From Cryomorphaceae bacterium (GTDB lineage: Bacteria; Bacteroidota; Bacteroidia; Flavobacteriales; Schleiferiaceae), in the NCBI GenBank assembly GCA_022565745.1, contig JAIUMB010000071.1, positions 1 to 11,965 on the forward strand: a DNA stretch of 11,965 bases. Reading direction: 5' to 3'. Shown in pieces: positions 5,491-11,965 of this stretch; positions within the stretch are counted from its first letter, which is position 1; each line of letters opens with the position of its first letter. The position numbers and the translations under genes are program-made. The notes beneath the pieces are model-generated. The model was not told the DNA's origin. It saw only the letters and a program-made list of their open reading frames with translations, and made no database searches.

Positions 5491-6366
5491 TTAAAATGCT
5501 CGTACCGCACGAACGCGGAAGCTATTTGACTTATCTCCAGACGACAATCCGCCGTTGTTAAAGTCAGCAAAAATTGCCGCATTGTCATCAACTTCTGTTG
5601 AACTCCAATAAAACTCGCTCGAAAGTCCACCTAAGTTTTTATCCTTCAAATTGATATACATTCTACCCAATTCATTTCTCGAAGGCAAAAACCAATCTTC
5701 ATAACCATCATATACCAACTCATTACACAATGCAGCAGCAATATCCGCTTCTGAGCATCCATTGAGAATGGCGGTGGTATTTGCAGACCCCTGACCTTCA
5801 TTTTGAGCCGAGGCGTTTACCAGTGTACCGCCACAACCCCATTGCACGTTCGTCCATTCCGTGCTCTCTGGTGCAGCAACCAACCCTCCTCCAGAGCCGT
5901 CTAACCAAATGATGAGCCCTCCAGGCCCCATTTCACCAACGGCCGGTGGACCAAGCGTTTCTACTGTTCGGTTATTACCATATACGTAACCACTATTGGT
6001 TCGTACGTAAGCTCGATAGTGATATAGAGTGCTTTCATCTAATCCACTAAGGTCAACATTAAATGTCCCGTCTTCTGTTCCAGCAACCGGTACATCATTG
6101 TCATCAACCGTAGGATTAGAGCTTGAACCCCAAGCAAAACCGCGACTTAATACGCCTGCACCATTTGCAACTCTTCCTCTCATGCGAAAAGAATTGCGTT
6201 GGACTTGCTGAGGAACTAATGAACTTACTTCCATTGTAGCACCTCCCCCATTTCCTCCATTTCCATTATCGCCTCCATTGTCAGAATCATCGTCTTTGCT
6301 ACATCCTAGCATACCAAACGACAATGCCAAGACGAGGCTTGACATAAATAAAAATTTGTTTTTCAT
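5491..6366 (-). CDS. Surface lipoprotein with Fn3-like region and C-terminal DUF1566 domain
   Basis: A 291-residue lipoprotein, function unknown. The signal peptide ends in GMLGC with Cys22 as lipidation site. Ser-Lys-Asp-Asp-Asp follows directly, matching the export signal that sends Bacteroidota lipoproteins to the cell surface. A Gly/Asn linker (30-42) leads to an Fn3-like beta region (about 44-138: RGRV, RGFAWG, LYHYRAYVRTNSG). The DUF1566 domain (about 147-291) has GPGGLIIWLDGSGGGLVAAP, DGYEDWFLPSRNELGRMY, FYWSST and FRVRAVRAF. Cys178, Cys204 and Cys214 might form a disulfide. The start at 6366 gives a normal signal peptide; an ATG at 6399 would add 11 residues ahead of it. It appears monocistronic, with its own promoter and the shared terminator. 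DUF1566 domains are found in secreted and surface proteins, but no reaction is known. Confidence 0.87.
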   Translation of the reverse strand: MKNKFLFMSSLVLALSFGMLGCSKDDDSDNGGDNGNGGNGGGATMEVSSLVPQQVQRNSFRMRGRVANGAGVLSRGFAWGSSSNPTVDDNDVPVAGTEDGTFNVDLSGLDESTLYHYRAYVRTNSGYVYGNNRTVETLGPPAVGEMGPGGLIIWLDGSGGGLVAAPESTEWTNVQWGCGGTLVNASAQNEGQGSANTTAILNGCSEADIAAALCNELVYDGYEDWFLPSRNELGRMYINLKDKNLGGLSSEFYWSSTEVDDNAAIFADFNNGGLSSGDKSNSFRVRAVRAF

Positions 6367-6413
6367 AAACTGTGTTTTTTTTACCTTTTGTATGAACAAT
6401 AGGTTATGGTTAA

Positions 6414-6436
6414 TTTACTACGTCAAATGTAGTAAA
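6414..6436. promoter_or_regulatory. 8-bp inverted repeat centred on the lipoprotein promoter
   Basis: TTTACTAC (6414-6421) and GTAGTAAA (6429-6436) are perfect reverse complements separated by 7 bases. The dyad covers the whole -7 box TACATTTG (6431-6424 on the - strand), the geometry of a repressor site. The role as an operator is inferred; only the symmetry and position are seen. Confidence 0.4.
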
Positions 6437-6454
6437 AAAACGAACATATTAAAA
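6424..6454 (-). promoter_or_regulatory. Bacteroidota-type promoter of the DUF1566 lipoprotein gene
   Basis: On the - strand TACATTTG (6431 to 6424) is a perfect TAnnTTTG -7 box. Nineteen bases upstream is TTTT (6454-6451), one base from the TTTG -33 element. The box ends 57 bases before the ATG at 6366, giving a leader of about 50 bases. It is the best promoter match in the window. Confidence 0.5.
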
Positions 6455-6537
6455 AACGATTAATAAAAAAAAGAGGACGTTTAATAACGAATGACTGGAA
6501 CAAGCAATGTTAATGGCATTTTAATAAGCTTGTAATA

Positions 6538-7890
6538 TTAGACACGGATGGTTTTGATATTGACAAATTCCTTAATTCCCTCTTCGGCCAACTCGCGTCC
6601 ATAGCCACTTGATTTTTGACCACCAAAGGGGAGTCGGGGATCTGACTTAACCCATTGATTGATGAATACCGCACCATCTTCAAATTTCTTGGCCATTTGT
6701 CGGGCTTTGGGAATATCTTTTGTCACTAATGTAATGCCCAATCCGTACTTGGTTTGTTTGGCCAATTTTAGTCCTTCTTTCAATTCACCATAACTACTCA
6801 CACAGGCTAAGGGGCCAAATGTTTCCTCGTCAAAAGCTGGCATACCTGGCGTCACATCAGCAATGATCGTTGGCTCGAAAAATCCACCTTTTCGCTTTCC
6901 CCCCAAATGTAAAGTCGCCCCCATTTGGATGGATGTTTTCATTTGATCATCCAAAGTTTTGGCCAAGTCTTTACGGGCCAATGGACCGATGGTTGTCTTT
7001 TCATTAAGTGGATTGCCATAAATAAAACCCTGCGCCTCTTTGATCAGTTTTTTTATAAAAACCTCCTTTTGTGCTTCGGGAACGATCAATCGCTTTGCTG
7101 CAATACAGCTTTGCCCAGCGTTACCAAAGCGCCCTTGAATGGCCAATTTAACAGCCAAGTCGACATCTCCGTCAGGCAATAAAAACAAGGCATTACTTCC
7201 CCCTAACTCTAAAACGCATTTTTTTAAAGCGGCACCGGCTAAAGCAGCAACCGATCGACCAGCTGCTTCACTTCCAGTTAAAGATATTGCCCTTACCTGC
7301 TTAGACTCAATCACTGTTTTGGCTTGTTCTTCTGATATAAACAGTTGAGTAAACGCATGCTTAGGAAAACCGCTGTTGTCAAACGCCTCCTCTATGGCCA
7401 AGGAACACATAGGCACCGAAGGCGCGTGCTTTACAAGTACCGAATTTCCGGCCAAAAGGGTGGGTACAGCAAATCTCAAAACCTGCCAGAAGGGGTAATT
7501 CCAAGGCATGATACCAAACACCACCCCTAATGGATCATATTGGACATAAGAGGCGACACTATCGGTGTGTATGTGTTTGGGTTCTAAAAATTTTGGCGCC
7601 ATATCGGCATAATAGCGTGCCAACCATACGCATTTATCAATTTCAGCTCTGGCTTCAAATATTGGCTTACCCATTTCTGTAGTGATACTGATGGCATAAG
7701 CTTCGCGGTTTTGCTCCAACTCATTTGCCAAGCGATGGATCTTTCGACATCGTTCTTTTAAAGGCAACTTTCGCCATACTTTGAACCCTTTCCAAGCGTC
7801 CTCTAGACTATCGTCCAAAGCCTCGCTATTCAAATATGAAAATCGGGCATTTTCTTTTTCGGTAAAAGGATTAATGCTGATAAACGCCAT
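6538..7890 (-). CDS. Aldehyde dehydrogenase, NAD(P)-dependent succinate-semialdehyde dehydrogenase type
   Basis: It oxidises an aldehyde to the acid with NAD(P)+; the closest group I recognise is E. coli Sad/YneI, which converts succinate semialdehyde to succinate. At 450 residues it is slightly shorter than Sad (462). The active site is complete: MPWNYPFWQV with Asn131, LTGSEAAG for cofactor binding (204-211), LELGG with Glu228, and GNAGQSC with catalytic Cys262. EETFGP (355-360) and PFGGQKSSGYGRE (421-433) close the fold. After LELGGS the usual Asp-Pro is Asn-Ala, a small deviation near the active site. It has no signal peptide, so it is cytoplasmic. It stands alone, 172 bases from the M14 peptidase and 171 from the lipoprotein gene, with no GABA transaminase nearby. 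Substrate is therefore inferred from family only. Confidence 0.92.
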   Translation of the reverse strand: MAFISINPFTEKENARFSYLNSEALDDSLEDAWKGFKVWRKLPLKERCRKIHRLANELEQNREAYAISITTEMGKPIFEARAEIDKCVWLARYYADMAPKFLEPKHIHTDSVASYVQYDPLGVVFGIMPWNYPFWQVLRFAVPTLLAGNSVLVKHAPSVPMCSLAIEEAFDNSGFPKHAFTQLFISEEQAKTVIESKQVRAISLTGSEAAGRSVAALAGAALKKCVLELGGSNALFLLPDGDVDLAVKLAIQGRFGNAGQSCIAAKRLIVPEAQKEVFIKKLIKEAQGFIYGNPLNEKTTIGPLARKDLAKTLDDQMKTSIQMGATLHLGGKRKGGFFEPTIIADVTPGMPAFDEETFGPLACVSSYGELKEGLKLAKQTKYGLGITLVTKDIPKARQMAKKFEDGAVFINQWVKSDPRLPFGGQKSSGYGRELAEEGIKEFVNIKTIRV

Positions 7891-8062
7891 GTTGTTTTGT
7901 GTTATTCGAGAATACTTTATTTGTTCAATACAAAGAGAATCACATTACAATATTTCCCAGTGAAAGTCTCATAATTTCGGTTCGCCTCATACTTGCTAAT
8001 AATTAAATGCAGGATTCTCATGATTGCTCTTGAGAAGACCGTTAAAAACCTTTTCAAACCAA

Positions 8063-9193
8063 TTAAAATACCCATTGATAAGACCTAATGTTCTGTTGTT
8101 CCCAAAATGTTTCCCACATGGAGGGTAATTGAAAGCGTTTCCCGATTTCAAAATGCCATTGCGTGCTACTCAACGATGGAGATTCACTGAGATCTATACG
8201 GACATAGGCATCAAAATAATCGATTTTCCCAACGGTATCACATATCATATCCCATGCCTCTCGCTTTGGATTATAGCGGAGTTGAACGGCTACATCCACT
8301 ACGTGATGATCGATATTGGCATTTGCAAAAACAACATCTCTAAGTCTATTGGTATTGGGAGGCAGCGACTCATAGGCGCCAGGTGCCGTTTGCCAAACCT
8401 GAGCATTGGGGTTTAATATTACCCTAATGGCCTCCTTTAAAAAGCGCGCAGCCAAAGAACGTCCAGCATGGCGGATAATGCTTTCGCTTCCTCCAACTTC
8501 TACGAGAACGGTGGCTATTTCTAACTCCTGAAAAAAATCACCCATTGCCAACGGATAAAACGTATCATCAAATCTGGAAATGTTTGACAAAAAGGGCGTT
8601 GGCAGCTGACTTACAGCACTACCAATCAATGCTATGGCTCGCTTTCTATGCATTACACTACCCGAATATTCGTCTGAAAATGAAGGCGCTAAAAGAGCTA
8701 AGGTCGCTGGATTGATTGTATTGCCAGCAGCAAAAATTGACCGTTGATCATGCATATTAAATGCCCAATGGGGCTTAAAGTCACGAGCAATGGAAACCAA
8801 AAACCTGCTTTCCGGACAAGTCAAATGACGTGCATCGCGATTGAGATCGACACCCAATGCGTTAAAACGAGTGTATGCGGCAGCCCCATCGGGATTTAAA
8901 ATGGGGATCACACATAGAGTAATCCTATCCCAAATGCGTTCTTCCTTATTTTGCTGAAGATCATGAAGAAGGTCTATGACCGCAAATGTAGACGCACTTT
9001 CATCTCCATGCATCTGGGTCCATATAAGAACACGAATGGGTCCACTTCCACGAACAAAGGCACGTATTGGTCTTCCTAAAACAGACTGTGTTTCATTGAA
9101 GACGTCAAAACCCTCGAGCACTTCCATGCCCTTTTCATTGAACGTCTCAGCGGTTAATTGTGGATGAGTGGGTAGTTTGGGGTATGGTTTCAT
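8063..9193 (-). CDS. M14-family zinc carboxypeptidase
   Basis: M14 enzymes are zinc metallopeptidases that trim C-terminal residues or cell-wall peptides. The 376-residue protein has the zinc site His62-x-x-Glu65 in QMHGDES and the third ligand His148 in FNMHDQ. NPDG (100-103) and DLNRD (116-120) mark the substrate pocket, with Arg119 a likely carboxylate binder. The catalytic Glu is probably Glu232 in VLVEVGG. There is no signal peptide or membrane segment, so unlike classic secreted carboxypeptidases it should be cytoplasmic. The roughly 130 residues after Glu232 contain no motif I recognise. It lies 94 bases downstream of the MoxR gene on the same strand with no terminator between, so co-transcription is possible. 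Substrate unknown. Confidence 0.88.
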   Translation of the reverse strand: MKPYPKLPTHPQLTAETFNEKGMEVLEGFDVFNETQSVLGRPIRAFVRGSGPIRVLIWTQMHGDESASTFAVIDLLHDLQQNKEERIWDRITLCVIPILNPDGAAAYTRFNALGVDLNRDARHLTCPESRFLVSIARDFKPHWAFNMHDQRSIFAAGNTINPATLALLAPSFSDEYSGSVMHRKRAIALIGSAVSQLPTPFLSNISRFDDTFYPLAMGDFFQELEIATVLVEVGGSESIIRHAGRSLAARFLKEAIRVILNPNAQVWQTAPGAYESLPPNTNRLRDVVFANANIDHHVVDVAVQLRYNPKREAWDMICDTVGKIDYFDAYVRIDLSESPSLSSTQWHFEIGKRFQLPSMWETFWEQQNIRSYQWVF

Positions 9194-9287
9194 GGTGAAA
9201 TGGTTTATCAGCAGTCTCCCGTTGTCCGTCGGGAGGAACCCACTTTTGAACGCTATCCCCTAAAGGATTCCCGTTCTCATGAAGGTC

Positions 9288-10244
9288 TCAACCCATCAAC
9301 GTATTGATGATGTCATCTACACCGAGGCCATCCGCCTCAGCTTTGTAATTCCTAAGAATTCTATGCCTTAAAACTGGATGAGCAATGGCCTTTACATCTT
9401 CAATATCAGGCGAAAGTTTACCTTGTAAAAGCCCATAACACTTTGCGCCAGTCACAAGATACTGGCCTGCACGAGGTCCTGCCCCCCAGCTTAGATAGTC
9501 TGCAGCCAGTTTATTGGCTGGATCATTTGGTCTGGTTTTTCTTGCTAAACCAACCGCATATGCCACTACATTATCGGCAACGGGCACGTCGCGTATAAGC
9601 TGGCGGATACCCATAATATCTGATTCAGACAGCACTTGATTGACAGAAGATGTAACAGCACCGGTGGTACGCGTAACAATATCCCTTTCTTCTTGCTCTG
9701 AAGGATAGTCGACCATAATATTAAACATAAATCGGTCGAGCTGTGCTTCGGGTAGTGCGTAGGTTCCTTCTTGTTCGATGGGGTTTTGTGTAGCCAAAAC
9801 AAAAAATGGGTCGGGCAATGGCATACGCTTACCACCTACCGTTACCGACTTCTCTTGCATGGCTTCCAACAAGGCGGCTTGGGTTTTAGGGGGCGTTCGG
9901 TTAATCTCATCAGCCAATACCACATTTGCAAACACTGGTCCTTTAACAAAACTAAAGGCTCTATTTTGATCGAGAATTTCACTCCCGGTGATGTCAGACG
10001 GCATAAGATCCGGGGTAAACTGAATGCGGTTGAACGATAGACCCAACGCTTGTGCAAGGGTGTTGACCAAAAGGGTTTTGGCCAATCCAGGCACCCCAAT
10101 CAACAAACTGTGACCTCCGCTAAACAAACTTACCAGCAGCTCATTAACGACGGCATCTTGACCAACGATTACTTTTGAAATCTCACTCTTTAATGCTTGG
10201 TACTGCTTGGTGATATTTTTGGCCTGATCTAAAGAATTACTCAT
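9288..10244 (-). CDS. MoxR-family AAA+ ATPase
   Basis: MoxR ATPases are cytoplasmic AAA+ chaperones thought to remodel or load partner proteins, usually VWA-domain proteins. The 318 residues show an N-terminal helix with VIVGQDAVV, Walker A GVPGLAKT (50-57), Walker B VLADEINR (109-116), sensor 1 ATQNP with Asn154, arginine finger LDRF (Arg171) and sensor 2 GPRA (Arg258). The lid domain runs to the C-terminus. The ATG overlaps the surA stop by 8 bases (ATGAGTAA), indicating translational coupling. The DUF58, VWA and BatA/BatB genes that normally accompany MoxR are absent; the next gene is the M14 peptidase. Family assignment is firm; its client is unknown, with the SurA neighbour as the only hint. 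Confidence 0.96.
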   Translation of the reverse strand: MSNSLDQAKNITKQYQALKSEISKVIVGQDAVVNELLVSLFSGGHSLLIGVPGLAKTLLVNTLAQALGLSFNRIQFTPDLMPSDITGSEILDQNRAFSFVKGPVFANVVLADEINRTPPKTQAALLEAMQEKSVTVGGKRMPLPDPFFVLATQNPIEQEGTYALPEAQLDRFMFNIMVDYPSEQEERDIVTRTTGAVTSSVNQVLSESDIMGIRQLIRDVPVADNVVAYAVGLARKTRPNDPANKLAADYLSWGAGPRAGQYLVTGAKCYGLLQGKLSPDIEDVKAIAHPVLRHRILRNYKAEADGLGVDDIINTLMG

Positions 10245-11613
10245 CGCTCATTACGGTTTCAGGGGTTGTCCATGGATTTCGGAAATTACAGTCGTAAATA
10301 TCCGTATTCACTTTTATATACGTACGATCGATGTTTTTACGCACCCATTCATTCATACGCTTTTCCGTTTTCTGCTCAGAAGCCATGCGTTTTATAAACT
10401 GATAGTCTTCTTTGAGGTTTGCCCGGTGTGGTTCAATTTTTCGGTGTACTTTAATAATGCGAAAACCTTCTTTTCCGTCTCTCGTTCGGAAAAAAGTTGC
10501 CTTACTTAGCGCGCCTTCTTCAAGCTTTTCAACCAACACAAATAAATCGCGTTGTAGGTCGCCCACTTCCCATCTCGGATCACCCGTTTCAGGATTGATC
10601 TTAAGACCGCGATTAAATTTGGTATCATCATCTTCTGAAAAACGTTCAACAGCACCTTCAAAAGTCAATAAACCCTCAGCGATTAAATCGCGAATTGAGT
10701 CCAGATTATTTTTGGTTCTCTCCAGGCTTTCATCGGATATCTTAGGGCGAATCAAAATGTGACGAACATCTAATTCTTCACCTCTTCGTTGCATGAGCTG
10801 TACGATGTGAAAACCGTATTCCGTTCTAAAAGGCTTGGAAATCTCCCCTCTTCGTAGGTTGAAAGCAACGGCTTCAAACTCTTTAACAAACTGTCCGCGC
10901 TTAATGCCTTTATACTCCCCACCTTTCTTTGCAGACCCCGGGTCTTCTGAATACAAAACCGCCATTGAGGAAAAGCTGCTGCCCTTCTCAATACGCTCGC
11001 GAAGCTCATTGAGCTTATCGATAACCTCCGCTTTTGCAGCACTATCCACTACCGGATACACCACCAACTCGGAAATCTCCACTTGTTCGTTGATCAAAGG
11101 GATGCTATCCACCGAAAGACTGTTGTAAAAAGCTCGAACCTCAGAGGGGGTTACTTCTACGTTTCTGTTGATTCTTTGCTGCATTCTTTGCGCCACCAAA
11201 CTTTCATATACAATAGGCTTAAGCATCTCTTTCAACTCGGGCATGGATTTGTTATAATACTCTTCTACACGCTCTTCTGAACCCATCTGCTGAGTTAACA
11301 TAGCCATTCGCTGCTCAATGGTGCCGTCTACTTCTTCCTCGCTTATCACCACACTGTCAATTTCAGCGCGATGAACCATTAACTTTTCAAACAACAGTTC
11401 TTCAAAGGCCTCACATTTGTCCTTATCTGTGTTTTCCATAAACCCTTGGCGCACATAATTGACGTGTCGATCTTCTACTTCAGACTTGAGTATAATATTT
11501 GACCCAACAACTGCTACGATACCATCTGCAGTAACTTGAGCAAAACTACTGGCGGAAACCAGTAATGCGACCAGCAAACTAGTAAAACTCCACTTGATTT
11601 TTCTTGATACCAT
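10237..11613 (-). CDS. surA: SurA-like periplasmic chaperone / peptidyl-prolyl isomerase
   Basis: SurA-type proteins escort outer-membrane proteins through the periplasm and have PpiC (parvulin) isomerase domains. The 458-residue protein has a signal peptide with basic RKIK, a hydrophobic core and cleavage near SFA-QV. The SurA N-terminal chaperone module (about 26-170) contains ADGIVAVVGSNIILKSEVE. Two PpiC domains follow: about 176-276 (YSEDPGSAKKGGEYKGI, then YGFHIVQL) and 281-389 (DVRHILI, then RIIKVH). The first is the more canonical; the second has lost the usual GG.LG segment. The start at 11613 is the only ATG ahead of the signal peptide, although it overlaps the upstream gene by 35 bases. 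The 3' end overlaps the MoxR gene by 8 bases, so three genes appear to form one coupled transcript. Confidence 0.93.
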   Translation of the reverse strand: MVSRKIKWSFTSLLVALLVSASSFAQVTADGIVAVVGSNIILKSEVEDRHVNYVRQGFMENTDKDKCEAFEELLFEKLMVHRAEIDSVVISEEEVDGTIEQRMAMLTQQMGSEERVEEYYNKSMPELKEMLKPIVYESLVAQRMQQRINRNVEVTPSEVRAFYNSLSVDSIPLINEQVEISELVVYPVVDSAAKAEVIDKLNELRERIEKGSSFSSMAVLYSEDPGSAKKGGEYKGIKRGQFVKEFEAVAFNLRRGEISKPFRTEYGFHIVQLMQRRGEELDVRHILIRPKISDESLERTKNNLDSIRDLIAEGLLTFEGAVERFSEDDDTKFNRGLKINPETGDPRWEVGDLQRDLFVLVEKLEEGALSKATFFRTRDGKEGFRIIKVHRKIEPHRANLKEDYQFIKRMASEQKTEKRMNEWVRKNIDRTYIKVNTDIYDCNFRNPWTTPETVMSDE

Positions 11614-11965
11614 CTTTTAAAAGTTTTTCTTCCAAAGCCCGCAACATTTCGCGTTTTCTTTGATTGAGTAAAATTGTAACAATTGAAGACTCAACATATT
11701 CAACCGGCGCCTCTGTTTCTTTGAGTTTAACGTCGTTTAAGGCCACTAAGTATAAGATGTCGTCATCTTCATGTACTACGCGCTTTTTTCTTGAAATAAA
11801 ATCAGATTCATACTCAGCCATAACCGGCATAAACCGCAATACATCAGAGAACGAATACCACGATGTATCACCAATACTAAGCAGTTTAGCAAAGGCAAAT
11901 ACCCTTTCAGTGAAATCGTCTGGGTCATCGGCTTTAAAAAACTGTTTTTTTAAATCGTCTAATCC
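11579..11965 (-). CDS. SurA-operon accessory protein, C-terminal part (5' end outside window)
   Basis: The frame is open from the window edge to the TAG at 11581-11579, giving 128 residues of a longer protein. It has no complete domain. Visible features are the segment DTSWYSFSDVLRFMP, an acidic/hydrophobic stretch LYLVALNDVK, then EAPVEYV and a helical end with LLNQRKREML and a terminal Phe-Tyr. This pattern resembles the C-terminus of the roughly 300-residue SurA-like (PPIase-related) proteins that sit directly upstream of surA in many Bacteroidota, but I recognise it by pattern and position only. No parvulin active-site motif is visible in this part. It overlaps surA by 35 bases, implying translational coupling. 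The N-terminus, and any signal peptide or lipobox, is outside the window. Confidence 0.6.
   Translation of the reverse strand, partial: GLDDLKKQFFKADDPDDFTERVFAFAKLLSIGDTSWYSFSDVLRFMPVMAEYESDFISRKKRVVHEDDDILYLVALNDVKLKETEAPVEYVESSIVTILLNQRKREMLRALEEKLLKDGIKKNQVEFY

Noticed and set aside
8015..8036. Inverted repeat TTCTCA-N10-TGAGAA between the aldehyde dehydrogenase and M14 genes
   Set aside because: A short stem with a 10-base loop and no T run; such repeats are expected by chance. No gene or promoter could be supported in this 172-base gap.
9216..9235. GC-rich hairpin CTCCCG-N8-CGGGAG between the MoxR and M14 genes
   Set aside because: Only 6 bp of stem and no T run on either strand, so not an intrinsic terminator. 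It could be a leader structure of the peptidase gene, but nothing supports a function.
1..11965. Defence system, mobile element, CRISPR array, prophage or biosynthetic cluster
   Set aside because: None of the hallmark proteins, spaced repeats or terminal inverted repeats is visible; every long frame fits a housekeeping or envelope gene.

Overview
The window looks like core chromosome of a Bacteroidota bacterium, most likely a marine Flavobacteriia member. Four things point there. Start codons are preceded by A-rich leaders and not by Shine-Dalgarno sequences. One promoter has a perfect TAnnTTTG -7 box. A lipoprotein carries the Ser-Lys-Asp-Asp-Asp run typical of surface-exported Bacteroidota lipoproteins. 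The gene content also fits: a DUF1573 lipoprotein next to yajC, a SurA-type gene next to a MoxR ATPase, and an orphan pdeM. No mobile element, CRISPR array, tRNA or rRNA is visible, and no intergenic stretch exceeds 300 bases.

Layout. On the + strand, bases 1-372 are the C-terminal end of a polyprenyl diphosphate synthase, followed by an MscS-type mechanosensitive channel (445-1281). Converging on the channel from the - strand is a probable operon yaaA (2609-3367), outer-membrane barrel protein (1915-2580), pdeM (1268-1912). Upstream of it, also on the - strand, is the coupled pair mutM (3672-4457) and a small CPXCG zinc-ribbon protein (3490-3675). Divergent from mutM is the + strand pair DUF1573 lipoprotein (4635-5087) and yajC (5097-5417). 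This pair ends in a perfect 20-bp-stem bidirectional terminator that also serves the converging DUF1566 surface lipoprotein gene (5491-6366). The rest is on the - strand: an NAD(P)-dependent aldehyde dehydrogenase of the succinate-semialdehyde type (6538-7890), an M14 zinc carboxypeptidase (8063-9193), a MoxR AAA+ ATPase (9288-10244), a SurA-like double-PpiC prolyl isomerase (10237-11613), and the C-terminal end of a SurA-like accessory protein (11579-11965, running off the window).

How the genes fit together. Two functional neighbourhoods stand out. The first is oxidative stress and DNA damage: mutM removes oxidised bases, yaaA limits peroxide damage, and pdeM is a predicted DNA-repair phosphoesterase. 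All three are on one strand within about 3.2 kb, with an unexplained outer-membrane barrel in the middle. The second is envelope protein biogenesis: yajC (Sec accessory), SurA and its upstream companion (periplasmic chaperones), and a MoxR ATPase whose start overlaps the surA stop.

I did not find a convincing undescribed system. The points most worth checking are a 12-bp direct repeat bracketing pdeM in phase, the barrel protein inside the repair operon, the SurA-MoxR coupling, the non-canonical first zinc knuckle of MutM, and an 8-bp dyad centred on the -7 box of the DUF1566 lipoprotein promoter.
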